Source: Planctomycetota bacterium (GTDB taxonomy: Bacteria; Planctomycetota; Planctomycetia; Pirellulales; Thermoguttaceae). From it: a DNA stretch of 13,348 nucleotides. Each line of letters begins with the position of its first letter. Position 1 is the stretch's first letter. Positions 1-7,224 of this stretch are shown here, in pieces. The stretch spans positions 1-13,348 of the forward strand of contig JAEWUR010000334.1 of assembly GCA_023397045.1 (NCBI GenBank). The letters run 5' to 3'. The notes beneath the pieces were generated by a model, which worked only from the letters and a program-made list of their open reading frames with translations, had not been told where the DNA came from and did not search any database. Position numbers and translations under genes: made by a program.

Positions 1-1038
1 CTGCTGTGACGTGGCGAGATATTCCTCGGTCAACCGGACCTTTTCGGCCAACGCGATCGCCTCGGGATGCATCGGCCCGAGATTCTGTTGGGCGGTCTGC
101 AATTCCGATTGAGCCACGATCAGGCTCTGTTCGAGATTGACCTGCGTATTGGCGTCGCGCGTGCTGAGACCGAGACTGTTCAGCAGCAATTCCCGGCCGA
201 CGGCGTCGCCGACCGTCATCACGTATTGTCCCAGATCTTCTTCCCGGAGGATTGCCGTCTGGATGGTGGCCAACAACGCCTCGTTTTCGACGCGTTTTCT
301 TTGGGCCGCGATCAGCGCGTCGTTGAAAAAGACCGCCCTTTGCACCATCGGATGGAGCGATCGACTTTCAGAGCCAAATCCCATGTCCGCGAATTGGCGC
401 CGGCATTCAAGCAACTCGGTCTGCTTCTTGGTCAGTTTTTCGGCCAATTCCTGCCGCTCTTTGGTCAAGATGCGGCTCAACTCGCCGGCCGTCCCCTTGT
501 GCATCTCGTCCATGAAATCGAGATACGACTGCACCACCGCCTCGACAACCGCGACGGCCGCCTCAGGGGCTTTCGACTTGTAAGAGACCTCCAAAATGCT
601 CGTGTTGCGAATCGATCGGGTCCAAAGCCGGTTCTGGATCGACGAGACCCAGTTCTCTTGCGAGCTGCCCTCCAGATCGACCCGATCCTCGGGCTTCAAT
701 ATCTTCAGCGCGCCCTCGATCACCTTCGCGCTTCGAATCATGTTTTCGAACGTCGGCATGGCGGTCCGAGGTTGCGATTCCTCGTTCGTGATCGACGTGT
801 CGAGATGGTCGCGCCCGGTCTGCGTGATCAGCAACGACGCATCCGCCGAATATCGCCGCGTGGCCGTCGCGTAGTACAGCCCTCCGAGCAACGCGACCGC
901 CGCCATGATGGCCAGAACAAGCTTCTTGCGATAGCGAATCGCCAGCACCAGACGGAACGCCGAATGCACCATCTGCGCGATCGAATGAAACTCCGATTCG
1001 TTCAATTTTTCTTGCGGTGGAGAAGCAATCTCGGCCAT
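1..1038 (-). CDS. Wzz/GumC-type polysaccharide chain-length determinant, partial (C-terminus off the left edge)
   Basis: This minus-strand frame is open from ATG 1038 to the window edge, giving the first 346 residues. Residues 1-35 are a cytoplasmic tail and 39-57 a membrane helix (KLVLAIMAAVALLGGLYY). A Wzz-like periplasmic domain follows (RRYSADASLLI). Residues 185-215 look like a coiled coil (KERQELAEKLTKKQTELLE). At 321-325 the GPMHPE segment matches the G-x-x-HP element of GumC/Wzz proteins that precedes the second helical region. Such proteins sit in the inner membrane and control chain length or export of exopolysaccharide or O-antigen, often with a BY-kinase; whether a kinase domain follows cannot be seen. 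ATG 1110 is in frame, 9 nt after a stop, and would add 24 residues. I prefer 1038 because a candidate promoter at 1131-1160 leaves it a normal leader. Neither start has a well-spaced Shine-Dalgarno sequence. The family call is firm and the start is uncertain. Confidence 0.85.
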   Translation of the reverse strand, partial: MAEIASPPQEKLNESEFHSIAQMVHSAFRLVLAIRYRKKLVLAIMAAVALLGGLYYATATRRYSADASLLITQTGRDHLDTSITNEESQPRTAMPTFENMIRSAKVIEGALKILKPEDRVDLEGSSQENWVSSIQNRLWTRSIRNTSILEVSYKSKAPEAAVAVVEAVVQSYLDFMDEMHKGTAGELSRILTKERQELAEKLTKKQTELLECRRQFADMGFGSESRSLHPMVQRAVFFNDALIAAQRKRVENEALLATIQTAILREEDLGQYVMTVGDAVGRELLLNSLGLSTRDANTQVNLEQSLIVAQSELQTAQQNLGPMHPEAIALAEKVRLTEEYLATSQQ

Positions 1039-1130
1039 GCTCTGGTTGTGGAATTGAGGAGGTTCCAAATCGAACGACAAGACACGGCGGCAATCAGACT
1101 TCGCCGCCATCCCTCTCGTTTAGGGGGCGT

Positions 1131-1160
1131 AGAATACTGAACCGCCACCTCCCAGGTCAA
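1131..1160 (-). promoter_or_regulatory. Candidate sigma70-type promoter for the Wzz/GumC gene
   Basis: On the minus strand TTGACC (1155-1160) is followed after 18 bp by TATTCT (1131-1136). That is 5/6 and 4/6 matches to the bacterial housekeeping consensus. The start point would fall about 10-15 nt before ATG 1110 and about 85 nt before ATG 1038. This is pattern matching only, and planctomycete promoter consensus is poorly known. Confidence 0.35.
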
Positions 1161-1171
1161 GGGAGGTTTTT
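1147..1171 (+). terminator. Terminator-like hairpin with T tract on the plus strand
   Basis: ACCTCCC (1147-1153) pairs perfectly with GGGAGGT (1161-1167) across a 7-nt loop, and TTTT follows on the plus strand. It has the shape of an intrinsic terminator, but I see no plus-strand gene ending here. It overlaps the candidate -35 box of the minus-strand promoter. It may block antisense transcription, be an operator, or be chance. Confidence 0.3.
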
Positions 1172-1208
1172 GTCGCAATCGATCCACCAAAAGGAGTGTC
1201 GTTGAAAC

Positions 1209-1227
1209 GGCGCAGCAAGACTGCGCC
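1209..1227 (-). terminator. Hairpin just downstream of the PEP-CTERM gene, possible weak terminator
   Basis: GGCGCAG (1209-1215) and CTGCGCC (1221-1227) form a perfect 7-bp GC-rich stem with a 5-nt loop, 11 nt past the stop codon of the minus-strand PEP-CTERM gene. On that strand the stem is followed by GTTTC, so there is only a short T run. The position fits a terminator and the weak tract makes it uncertain. Confidence 0.4.
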
Positions 1228-1238
1228 AGCAGGGGGGG

Positions 1239-1973
1239 CTATCGCGGTCGTTCGCCCGCGGCGGCATGCCGCTGTCGTTGTCGCCGCCTGCAACTGAGAA
1301 GTCCGGCGGATATCCCCAACCAGGCCAGAAGGATCAGCGTACCCGGTTCCGGCGCGGCAAACCGGATCTCGCTCAGGCCGACCCGGTCGCCACCGCTGCC
1401 GATGCCGTCGAAATGGTTGTCTTCGATCGTCAGACGCACGGCATTTGCCATGATGTTGCGCCCGAACTCGATGGGGTTTGCGGATGAGCCCGCAAAGGAT
1501 TGGTTCACGGCCAGATGGCTGAGCGATTCGTCGAAGGGACCGTCGACGCCGTTCTGAGAGAACTCCAGCGAGATGATCTGCGCACCGTTTTCGGCCGTCG
1601 CCGGCGATGTGATCGGCGGGGCGTAGTTCCAGACGAGGATCTTGTCGATCGAATAGACCTGATCCAATCCGAAGACAAACACCGGGTTCAGCGCGCCGTA
1701 CTGCTCGTTGAAATAGTCGGTGCCATCACGATCGCCGGGCGAATAGGTAGCCCAGGCGTTTTCCCGCGACGACTCGCCGTGCGTGGCGAATTCGCTATTT
1801 GGATCGCTCAGCCCGATGCCGTCAATCAGGTGGAGGGGCTTGCCGAAGTCTCCTTCATGCGGCGTCAAATAATCGACGCTCACCGGTGTGATCAACGTGC
1901 CCAACGCAGCGTTGCACCCGATCGACATGATCCCGAAGAACGCCACGGCCGAGAATATTCGGATGCGGTGCAT
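1239..1973 (-). CDS. PEP-CTERM sorted exported protein with discoidin-like (F5/8 type C-like) fold
   Basis: The protein has 244 residues. Residues 1-24 form a signal peptide (MHRIRIFSAVAFFGIMSIGC). The middle part (about 35-205) looks like a galactose-binding-like beta-sandwich: FVFGLDQVYSIDKILVWNY at 99-117, a central NGVDGPF, and AVRLTIEDNHFDG through VGLSEIRF at 198-205, a typical last strand of F5/8C domains. The C-terminus is a PEP-CTERM signal: PEP at 208-210, a hydrophobic segment at 212-226, then RRR at 229-231. An unusual 13-residue tail follows the arginine cluster. PEP-CTERM proteins are recognised by exosortase at the cell envelope, and known systems are linked to exopolysaccharide. 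No exosortase is visible here, but a Wzz/GumC gene lies next to it. ATG 1973 is chosen because AAAGGA lies 8 nt upstream and the signal peptide begins there; a longer frame from 2075 is rejected. The specific ligand is unknown. Confidence 0.85.
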   Translation of the reverse strand: MHRIRIFSAVAFFGIMSIGCNAALGTLITPVSVDYLTPHEGDFGKPLHLIDGIGLSDPNSEFATHGESSRENAWATYSPGDRDGTDYFNEQYGALNPVFVFGLDQVYSIDKILVWNYAPPITSPATAENGAQIISLEFSQNGVDGPFDESLSHLAVNQSFAGSSANPIEFGRNIMANAVRLTIEDNHFDGIGSGGDRVGLSEIRFAAPEPGTLILLAWLGISAGLLSCRRRQRQRHAAAGERPR

Positions 1974-2283
1974 CGTTACGGTCCTTTCGTGCGACCGGCG
2001 TGGCTTGATGGTGCGGCGCGATGCGCATTGGCCAATAAAAAGGCCATTGACGGTGTTACGAGCGATTGGCCACATAGTCGACTGGTGGGGGGCTTGAGAA
2101 TGACGCTGCCTCGTTCAATCGAACGGCATCACGGAAACGCGTCTTGCCCCGCACGACGCCTGCCCCAAGAACCCGAAATAGTACCGGAAGACCGCCAATG
2201 ACGCAACCCCACCCGTTTTGAGGGTGTGCGTTTCGCGCTGAACGTTGCGATTTCGGCCTGATTCGACGGACTCTGCAACGGAC
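1974..2283. other. 310-bp intergenic region upstream of the PEP-CTERM gene
   Basis: I see no gene here. On the minus strand it holds the AAAGGA ribosome-binding site of the PEP-CTERM gene (about 1982-1987) and presumably its promoter, though no clear -35/-10 or sigma54 pair was found. Notable sites are the 10-bp palindrome ATTGGCCAAT (2027-2036), a second ATTGGCCA (2065-2072), GGCCATTG between them, and a small hairpin CGTTC-AATC-GAACG (2112-2125). No convincing terminator follows the glycosyltransferase gene; the nearest candidate is a 5-bp CACCC/GGGTG stem without a T tract. Confidence 0.5.
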
Positions 2284-3558
2284 TCAGATGCACCGGGGGG
2301 ATTCGTCCGGCGTGGCGCGGCCTGTGCGGCCGCAAAAAACCACCGCCGCCGCCAACGCCACCAGCGGTATCGCCGGCGCCCGCATCCGCATGTCGGTCCA
2401 AAAGAAAAGATGAACGCCCGTCAGGGATAGAACCAGCAGCAGGGCGTAGGTCCAATCGCGAATGGGTGCGGGGCTTGGACTGGTGATCCTTGTTCTCATG
2501 GTCCAAATCTGAAAGACCGCCAGCGCGACGAGCGCGTATTCCGCCGCGTACCAGAGCGCGACGAAATAGCGTGCCGCGCGGCGCGCGACGGTTTCCGTCG
2601 CGGTGACTTGATGTGGCAGCGGCGACCAGAATCGGCAAAACCGCACGACGCAAGCCTCGACGAACGTGCCGGGCTGGTTGCGAATGGTCTGCCTCGCTTC
2701 ATCGTAGGCCTGGCGATCGGCAGCCACTTCGCCGGCCGGCCGATGCTCTTCCCAATCCGCGTTGAAGCGGTCGGCATTCCAGACGCTACCCCAGTCGCCC
2801 GAGCGAAGCCAATCGTAAAACGACGGATTGTTGGCCAACAGCAGCGTGTAGCCGCCGTGCGTGGTCGTCGCGATCGGCTGGCCGAATTCGATCTGATTGC
2901 GCACCGTCCAAGGGGACAAAACAAGAACGATGCCGAGGAACATCGCCATCGGACATCGGAGTTTTGGCCAGTGGAAGAACGTCATGGCTGCGCAGACCAA
3001 CATCGCCCAAGGCAACAGCGTGGGGCGACAGAGCGCGCCGCAGCCGAGTAGCACGCCGGTCAGCAGTGCGCGGCCGACGGTCCGACGCCGATCGGTCCAC
3101 GACAGCATGGCCAGTCCGGCGACAGCCAGCAACGCGGCGGCCGTCTCGGTCATCACTTGCGCCGATTGGTTCAACAAGATCGGGTCGAACGCGACCAGCA
3201 GTGCCGCCACGACCGCGCCGCGAGTCCCCAATCCCCATCGACGCGCAAGGCGCCACGTCATTCCGACGGTGGCTACGCCCAACAACAGGTGCAGCACGCC
3301 GATCAACAGCCGGGTGTGTTCGGTTGCAACGGGACCGCAAAGCAGGATCGGATAGAGCGGCGGCCGGTAGGCGGTCGGCACGCCGCCCGATCCAAAAACG
3401 CCATGTTCCACAAGGTTTTCCGCCAGCCGTCGATAGTCGTCCGGATCGGCCTGCAATGCACTGGGCGAAAGGAGCAAAACGCCGCCGCGAATCAGCGCGG
3501 CGCACAGAAGCACGGCACACAGCCCGCGATAACGCGAAAAAAACGGCGTTTTTTCCAT
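2284..3558 (-). CDS. GT39/ArnT-like integral membrane glycosyltransferase
   Basis: The protein has 424 residues and is very hydrophobic, with about nine or more predicted membrane helices, for example 13-31, 83-105, 114-129, 136-152, 162-192, 203-217 and three near the C-terminus. The first periplasmic loop carries the acidic motif ADPDDYRRLAENL (D38, D40, D41), where GT39/GT83 enzymes place their catalytic aspartates, followed by AYRPPLYPILL. Further family marks are QVMTETAAALL (E138), SPWTVRNQ (215-222) and the loop THGGYTLLLANNPSFY. Relatives transfer sugars from polyprenyl-phosphate donors to lipid A or proteins on the outer face of the inner membrane. The acceptor here cannot be told. 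At 424 residues it is shorter than many relatives, but start, catalytic loop and C-terminal helices are present. It starts 12 bp after the stop of the DUF4159 gene with no Shine-Dalgarno sequence, which suggests co-transcription and coupled translation. Both products act at the envelope. Confidence 0.82.
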   Translation of the reverse strand: MEKTPFFSRYRGLCAVLLCAALIRGGVLLLSPSALQADPDDYRRLAENLVEHGVFGSGGVPTAYRPPLYPILLCGPVATEHTRLLIGVLHLLLGVATVGMTWRLARRWGLGTRGAVVAALLVAFDPILLNQSAQVMTETAAALLAVAGLAMLSWTDRRRTVGRALLTGVLLGCGALCRPTLLPWAMLVCAAMTFFHWPKLRCPMAMFLGIVLVLSPWTVRNQIEFGQPIATTTHGGYTLLLANNPSFYDWLRSGDWGSVWNADRFNADWEEHRPAGEVAADRQAYDEARQTIRNQPGTFVEACVVRFCRFWSPLPHQVTATETVARRAARYFVALWYAAEYALVALAVFQIWTMRTRITSPSPAPIRDWTYALLLVLSLTGVHLFFWTDMRMRAPAIPLVALAAAVVFCGRTGRATPDESPRCI

Positions 3559-3570
3559 CGGCGCGACCGG

Positions 3571-5958
3571 CTATTGCTGAAGGGAATAGAGGATCACGTT
3601 CAGGCCGATCCGCGCGGCGTCTTCGCGCGTGTAACCGCGGCACTGCATCGAATTCTGCTGCTCCAACGCACAACTCAAGTCGTAGGGCGAAAAGACGACG
3701 CCCCAGCGGTCGCCGAACTTGATGCCTTCGAGCTCGGGCGGGACTCGTTTGACGTTGGCCTCAAGAGGTGAACCTTCGCCGGATGCCGACTGCGGATCGC
3801 GGCGCGAAACCAGCTTCAAATCGAACCCGCCGTAGATCGTGCTATACAACGGATCGTCGACCGGGATCCGCTCCAACTTGCGGTCGGGGAAGATCGCGGC
3901 CATCTCGCGACGAAACGACTCGCTGAACGCCTGACTCGCGCAGATCGAGTCGGCCAGCAGCGTCCCGCCGCGCTCGATGTACTCTTTCAGTTGCTTCCGT
4001 TCGAGATCGGTCAAGTGGAACGCCGTTCGGCCGTGCATGAAGACCAGCGGATAGTCGAACAAACCAGGATCGGACAGGTCGAGCAGATCCTTGCGAACGC
4101 TGGTGCGGATCTTCAATGCCGTGCCGGCGGCCTCCATCAAATTGTTCAGCGCCAGCGGAGCGACGTTGCATCCACCGGGATGCCGCAGGTTGGCCACCGT
4201 GAGCCGGCCGCGCTCGAACGGGTCGGTCGGCCGAGGCTTCGACGCCGGACGGAAGAAATCCTCCTTCGTCTTCAATTCGCGGTTCGTCGCATAGGCCAGG
4301 ATGTTGATGCCCAGCGACAGCGCGGCGCCGATCTGCGCTTGAACGGACTCGCTGTACTTGTTTTCGCGCCCCGGCCGCGACAATTCCCACAGACACGACA
4401 ACGACGGCCGCGGTTTCTCCGGCGGATCGAGCGGCAAATAGACCACGCTCGTCCGGCATCCGAAGTCGATGCCCCAGACCGGCCGCAACTGGTCCGCCGC
4501 AACCTTCTCCTCGGCGTACCAGATCGGATGTTCCGGTTCGAGCAGCCGCAACGGGTAGGCGGGATCCGGAAACATTTCCTTGACCAGCTCGCGGAACCCT
4601 CGGTCAAAGCCCGTTCCGCCGCAATAGTCCTCGGCCAGCAGAAAACCGCCGCGCTCCAGATATCCGACCAGCTTCTCGGCCAGCGCTTTCCGTTCGGCCG
4701 GGTCGTCGGGCAGCGGGTTTTCGCTGCCGCACAGATAAAGGACCGGAGTTTGCACGAGATCGTCGATCGTCGCTAGTCGCAGATCGATGACCTGCCAAGT
4801 CATGTCGCGCTTCCATCGCGATTCGACGTAACGCGTCAGGTTGCCGACGTCGGCGCGGTGCCGGTCCCAGTCGTTGCCGGGGCCGTGCTGCAATTTTCCG
4901 ACCAACACCGGCCACCGGCCCTTCGACAGGAACATCAACGCGAAGCTCGTCCCGATCAGCGGATTATTTTCGGCATGGCTGCGACTGGTCCAGAAGCCCG
5001 ACAGACCCTCCTGCTGATGCACCAGCAGATCGGCGCCGTCGCGATACCAATCGGCTCGGTCGGGCTGACCCGCCCGGGCAGGCAAAGGGATGAATCGCCG
5101 CGCGGTCAGCCGTCCGGCTCGCTCCAGACCGTAGAGGTAATACAGGTGCCACAGTTGATTGTTCGGGTTGTGGCTGACCGAATAGTTCTTGCCCAGCCAG
5201 ACGAACGCGCGGTCGATCGGGTCCTGTCCCGTCGAGGGGCGGCCTGCGCAACAGTCGATGTGATTGCCGTTGACCACGACGTCGAGCGATTGGATCCGGT
5301 CGTCGGCGATGGCCACCGACGTGATCCCGGCGCACGTCATGCTGCCGGTGCCGTTGGTGTCGTTTTTGGTATATCCCCACGAACCGTCGGCGTGTTGGCA
5401 CGACTCCCAATAGCGTTTGGCCAACAGCCACGTGCGGTCGCTGGCCGATACGCCTGCACGTTCGGCCTCGTGAAGCGCCAGCAGCGCGAACTGACTGTTC
5501 GAATTGTCGCCGCTCGTGCCGCCCCGGTACGGATAGCTCCACGCGCCTTTGTTCGGGCCCTCGTCGAGTTGAAACCGCTCCAACTGTTTCACATTCCGGG
5601 CGATCAGGTCGCGGTCGCGGTCCGGTTCGGCCCTCGCAAAAACCATCGTCTGCAACGAAAGGGTGTACGTCCGCTCGGGCCGGATCTTGCGAAGATAGTT
5701 CAAGGCGTTCTGCATCCGGGGATCGTCGGGTTCGACGCCGGAACTGAGCAGGGCCAAGGCGCAGAGCGAACTAACCCCGCCGCGTTCATCGAGGATGTCG
5801 GGCCACGATCCGTCGTCGCGCTGCTGGCCCAAGAGGAAGCGGACGCCGCGATCGATGGCGTTTCGGACCTGTTCGGGAGTGATTTCCGCCCGCACAGGCG
5901 ATCCAATCGCCACAATCAGAACGGTCGCCAGGGCCAGGGCGGTTTGAAGGGACTTCAT
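3571..5958 (-). CDS. Exported protein with prenyltransferase-like alpha-toroid repeats and two DUF4159 domains
   Basis: The protein has 795 residues, with a signal peptide at 1-24 (cleavage near PVRA/EI). Residues about 28-345 carry squalene-cyclase/prenyltransferase-like repeats: FLLGQQRDDGSWPD at 41-54, CQHADGSWGYTKND at 187-200, GDNSNSQFALLALHEAE and GTSFALMFLSKGRWPVL. They form an alpha-barrel fold, and no cyclase DxDD motif was seen. Two DUF4159-like regions follow, at about 370-565 and 583-795. Both have the order 'TPVLYLCG / YPLVFMHG', then 'YLERGGFLLAEDYCGG / YIERGGTLLADSICAS', then an RE-x-F-P segment and a short 'HPIWY / DPLYSTIY' element. The DUF4159 fold resembles class I glutamine amidotransferases, but the function is unknown. 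A GGGGGAA stretch lies about 7 nt before ATG 5958. The gene is divergent from the MoxR operon, which has a protein with a related glutamine-amidotransferase-like fold. It probably works in the periplasm with that system; this is inference. Confidence 0.88.
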   Translation of the reverse strand: MKSLQTALALATVLIVAIGSPVRAEITPEQVRNAIDRGVRFLLGQQRDDGSWPDILDERGGVSSLCALALLSSGVEPDDPRMQNALNYLRKIRPERTYTLSLQTMVFARAEPDRDRDLIARNVKQLERFQLDEGPNKGAWSYPYRGGTSGDNSNSQFALLALHEAERAGVSASDRTWLLAKRYWESCQHADGSWGYTKNDTNGTGSMTCAGITSVAIADDRIQSLDVVVNGNHIDCCAGRPSTGQDPIDRAFVWLGKNYSVSHNPNNQLWHLYYLYGLERAGRLTARRFIPLPARAGQPDRADWYRDGADLLVHQQEGLSGFWTSRSHAENNPLIGTSFALMFLSKGRWPVLVGKLQHGPGNDWDRHRADVGNLTRYVESRWKRDMTWQVIDLRLATIDDLVQTPVLYLCGSENPLPDDPAERKALAEKLVGYLERGGFLLAEDYCGGTGFDRGFRELVKEMFPDPAYPLRLLEPEHPIWYAEEKVAADQLRPVWGIDFGCRTSVVYLPLDPPEKPRPSLSCLWELSRPGRENKYSESVQAQIGAALSLGINILAYATNRELKTKEDFFRPASKPRPTDPFERGRLTVANLRHPGGCNVAPLALNNLMEAAGTALKIRTSVRKDLLDLSDPGLFDYPLVFMHGRTAFHLTDLERKQLKEYIERGGTLLADSICASQAFSESFRREMAAIFPDRKLERIPVDDPLYSTIYGGFDLKLVSRRDPQSASGEGSPLEANVKRVPPELEGIKFGDRWGVVFSPYDLSCALEQQNSMQCRGYTREDAARIGLNVILYSLQQ

Positions 5959-6020
5959 GTCGGAATTCCCCCAACCTCGGACCGAAGAAACGCAGGATAA
6001 ACCATCATAAGTGTCTTAGA

Positions 6021-6049
6021 ATTATCTAGTTAGGTCTGCCCGACGGCAA
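6021..6049 (-). promoter_or_regulatory. Candidate promoter for the DUF4159 / GT39 transcription unit
   Basis: On the minus strand TTGCCG (6044-6049) is followed after exactly 17 bp by GATAAT (6021-6026), which are 4/6 and 5/6 matches to the sigma70 consensus. It lies 63-91 bp before ATG 5958, a reasonable leader length. The -35 box is one arm of an inverted repeat whose other arm could serve the plus-strand operon. Confidence 0.4.
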
Positions 6050-6062
6050 CCGCCTTTTGCCG
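6044..6062. repeat. Inverted repeat CGGCAA-N7-TTGCCG in the divergent promoter region
   Basis: CGGCAA (6044-6049) and TTGCCG (6057-6062) are perfect complements separated by 7 nt. Each arm reads as a -35-like TTGCCG for the promoter pointing away on its own side. It could be an operator for a shared dimeric regulator, or simply a back-to-back promoter arrangement. Confidence 0.5.
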
Positions 6063-6085
6063 GGAACCTAGAGTAATGATACCAT
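6057..6085 (+). promoter_or_regulatory. Candidate weak promoter for the MoxR operon
   Basis: TTGCCG (6057-6062) and TACCAT (6080-6085) are 17 bp apart on the plus strand, each a 4/6 match to consensus. If it is used, the heptad inverted repeat at 6103-6185 lies wholly in the 5' leader of the MoxR mRNA. The match is weak, and an alternative -10 such as TAATGAT nearby cannot be excluded. Confidence 0.28.
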
Positions 6086-6100
6086 GATGAAAGCGGATAA

Positions 6101-6185
6101 GGGATTAGGGATCGGGGATTAGGCCTTAGATTCCCCGGACATCGATTGATTTCAGACGCCAATCCCTAATCCCCAATCCCTAATC
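6101..6185. repeat. Heptad inverted repeat 1, leader of the MoxR gene
   Basis: The left arm 6103-6123 and right arm 6165-6185 are complementary at 20 of 21 positions, separated by 41 nt. The left arm has a 7-base period: GGGATTA, GGGATCG, GGGATTA, GG. The right arm carries the complementary CCCTAAT / CCCCAAT units. The right arm ends 16 nt before ATG 6202, and no Shine-Dalgarno sequence lies between. In mRNA the arms could form a stable long stem. On the minus strand the right side has G runs of 4, 3, 4 and 3, a possible G-quadruplex. Confidence 0.75.
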
Positions 6186-6201
6186 TCCACCCCTACCGAC
6201 T

Positions 6202-7224
6202 ATGAGTACAGGAAAAACGCGCAACCTCGGCGACGTCTTGCAGGAGTTCAGCCAACACCGCCGGCTGATGCAGGAAGAATTGCAGAAGGTGATCGTCGGC
6301 CAGTCCGACGTGATCGAACAGATTTTCGCGGCCATCTTCACCCGAGGGCATTGCCTTCTGGTCGGCGTTCCCGGTCTGGCCAAGACATTGATGGTCAGCA
6401 CGCTCGCCCGGATCCTCGATATCCAGTTCAAACGCATTCAGTTCACGCCCGACCTGATGCCCTCCGATATCACCGGCACGAACGTGTTGGAGGAGGACGA
6501 GCGAGGGCGGCGCGACTTCCGATTTGTCGAAGGGCCGGTGTTCACCAACATCCTGCTGGCCGACGAAATCAACCGGACGCCGCCGAAAACCCAAGCGGCC
6601 TTGCTCCAAGCCATGCAGGAACGCGAGGTGACGGTCGGCCAGTTGACCCTGCCGCTGCCCGACCCGTTCTTCACGATCGCCACGCAGAACCCGATCGAAC
6701 AGGAAGGCACCTATCCGCTGCCCGAGGCGCAGTTGGACCGCTTCATGTTCAACGTGAAGGTCGACTACCCGACCTTGGAGGAGGAAGAACGCATTCTGGC
6801 CAGCACCACGCGCGGCGAGCGGCCGGAAGTCCGGAAAGTGCTCTCCGGCAAGGCGATTTTGAACCTCCAGGCGTTGGTCAACAAGGTGGCCGTCAGCGAG
6901 TACATCGTCCAATACGTGTCGCGGTTGGTCCGCGCCACGCGCCCGAAAGATCCCTCGGCGCCGAAGTTCGTTCAGGAGTTGGTCGACTGGGGCGCCGGTC
7001 CCCGGGCGGGGCAGTTTTTGATCCACGGCGGCAAAGCCCTGGCCGCGATGGACGCCCGATTCTCGGTCGCCATCGAAGACGTCCAAAAAATCGCGATCCC
7101 CGTCCTGCGCCACCGCATCAGCACGAACTTCCAAGCCCAGGCCGAGGGCATGACCAACGAAGACATCATCCAGCGATTGATCCGCGAGACGCCCCCGCCG
7201 GTGATTCCGAAGTACGAGAAGTAG
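6202..7224 (+). CDS. moxR: MoxR-family AAA+ ATPase
   Basis: The protein has 340 residues, the usual length for the family. Walker A is GVPGLAKT at 55-62, Walker B is NILLADEINR with D121 and E122, and sensor 1 is ATQNPIEQEGTYPLPEAQ starting at 160, a MoxR hallmark. It is followed by LDRF at 178-181 and a C-terminal AAA lid with many charged residues. MoxR ATPases form hexameric rings in the cytoplasm and act with VWA-domain partners in protein maturation or envelope-stress pathways; the client here is unknown. It is first in a plus-strand series with DUF58, BatA-like and VWA/amidotransferase genes, a conserved arrangement. ATG 6202 follows a pyrimidine-rich heptad repeat and has no Shine-Dalgarno sequence. 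The symbol marks the family, not an orthologue with a tested role. Confidence 0.95.
   Translation: MSTGKTRNLGDVLQEFSQHRRLMQEELQKVIVGQSDVIEQIFAAIFTRGHCLLVGVPGLAKTLMVSTLARILDIQFKRIQFTPDLMPSDITGTNVLEEDERGRRDFRFVEGPVFTNILLADEINRTPPKTQAALLQAMQEREVTVGQLTLPLPDPFFTIATQNPIEQEGTYPLPEAQLDRFMFNVKVDYPTLEEEERILASTTRGERPEVRKVLSGKAILNLQALVNKVAVSEYIVQYVSRLVRATRPKDPSAPKFVQELVDWGAGPRAGQFLIHGGKALAAMDARFSVAIEDVQKIAIPVLRHRISTNFQAQAEGMTNEDIIQRLIRETPPPVIPKYEK

Noticed and set aside
67..1140. 357-codon plus-strand open frame
   Set aside because: It is the antisense shadow of the Wzz/GumC gene, whose minus-strand frame shows a membrane helix, coiled coil and the HPE motif.
2027..2072. Sigma54 promoter before the PEP-CTERM gene
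   Set aside because: GG and GC dinucleotides do not occur at the required 10-nt spacing near the ATTGGCC sites.
1974..2075. 34-residue N-terminal extension of the PEP-CTERM protein
   Set aside because: The signal peptide begins at ATG 1973, which has AAAGGA at good spacing. The extension would bury the signal peptide.
4858..6000. 380-codon plus-strand open frame
   Set aside because: It is opposite the DUF4159 gene, with no domain-like pattern and biased composition.
6103..6185. Repeat 1 as an intrinsic terminator
   Set aside because: It lies upstream of the MoxR gene, with no convergent gene ending there and no T tract after the right arm.
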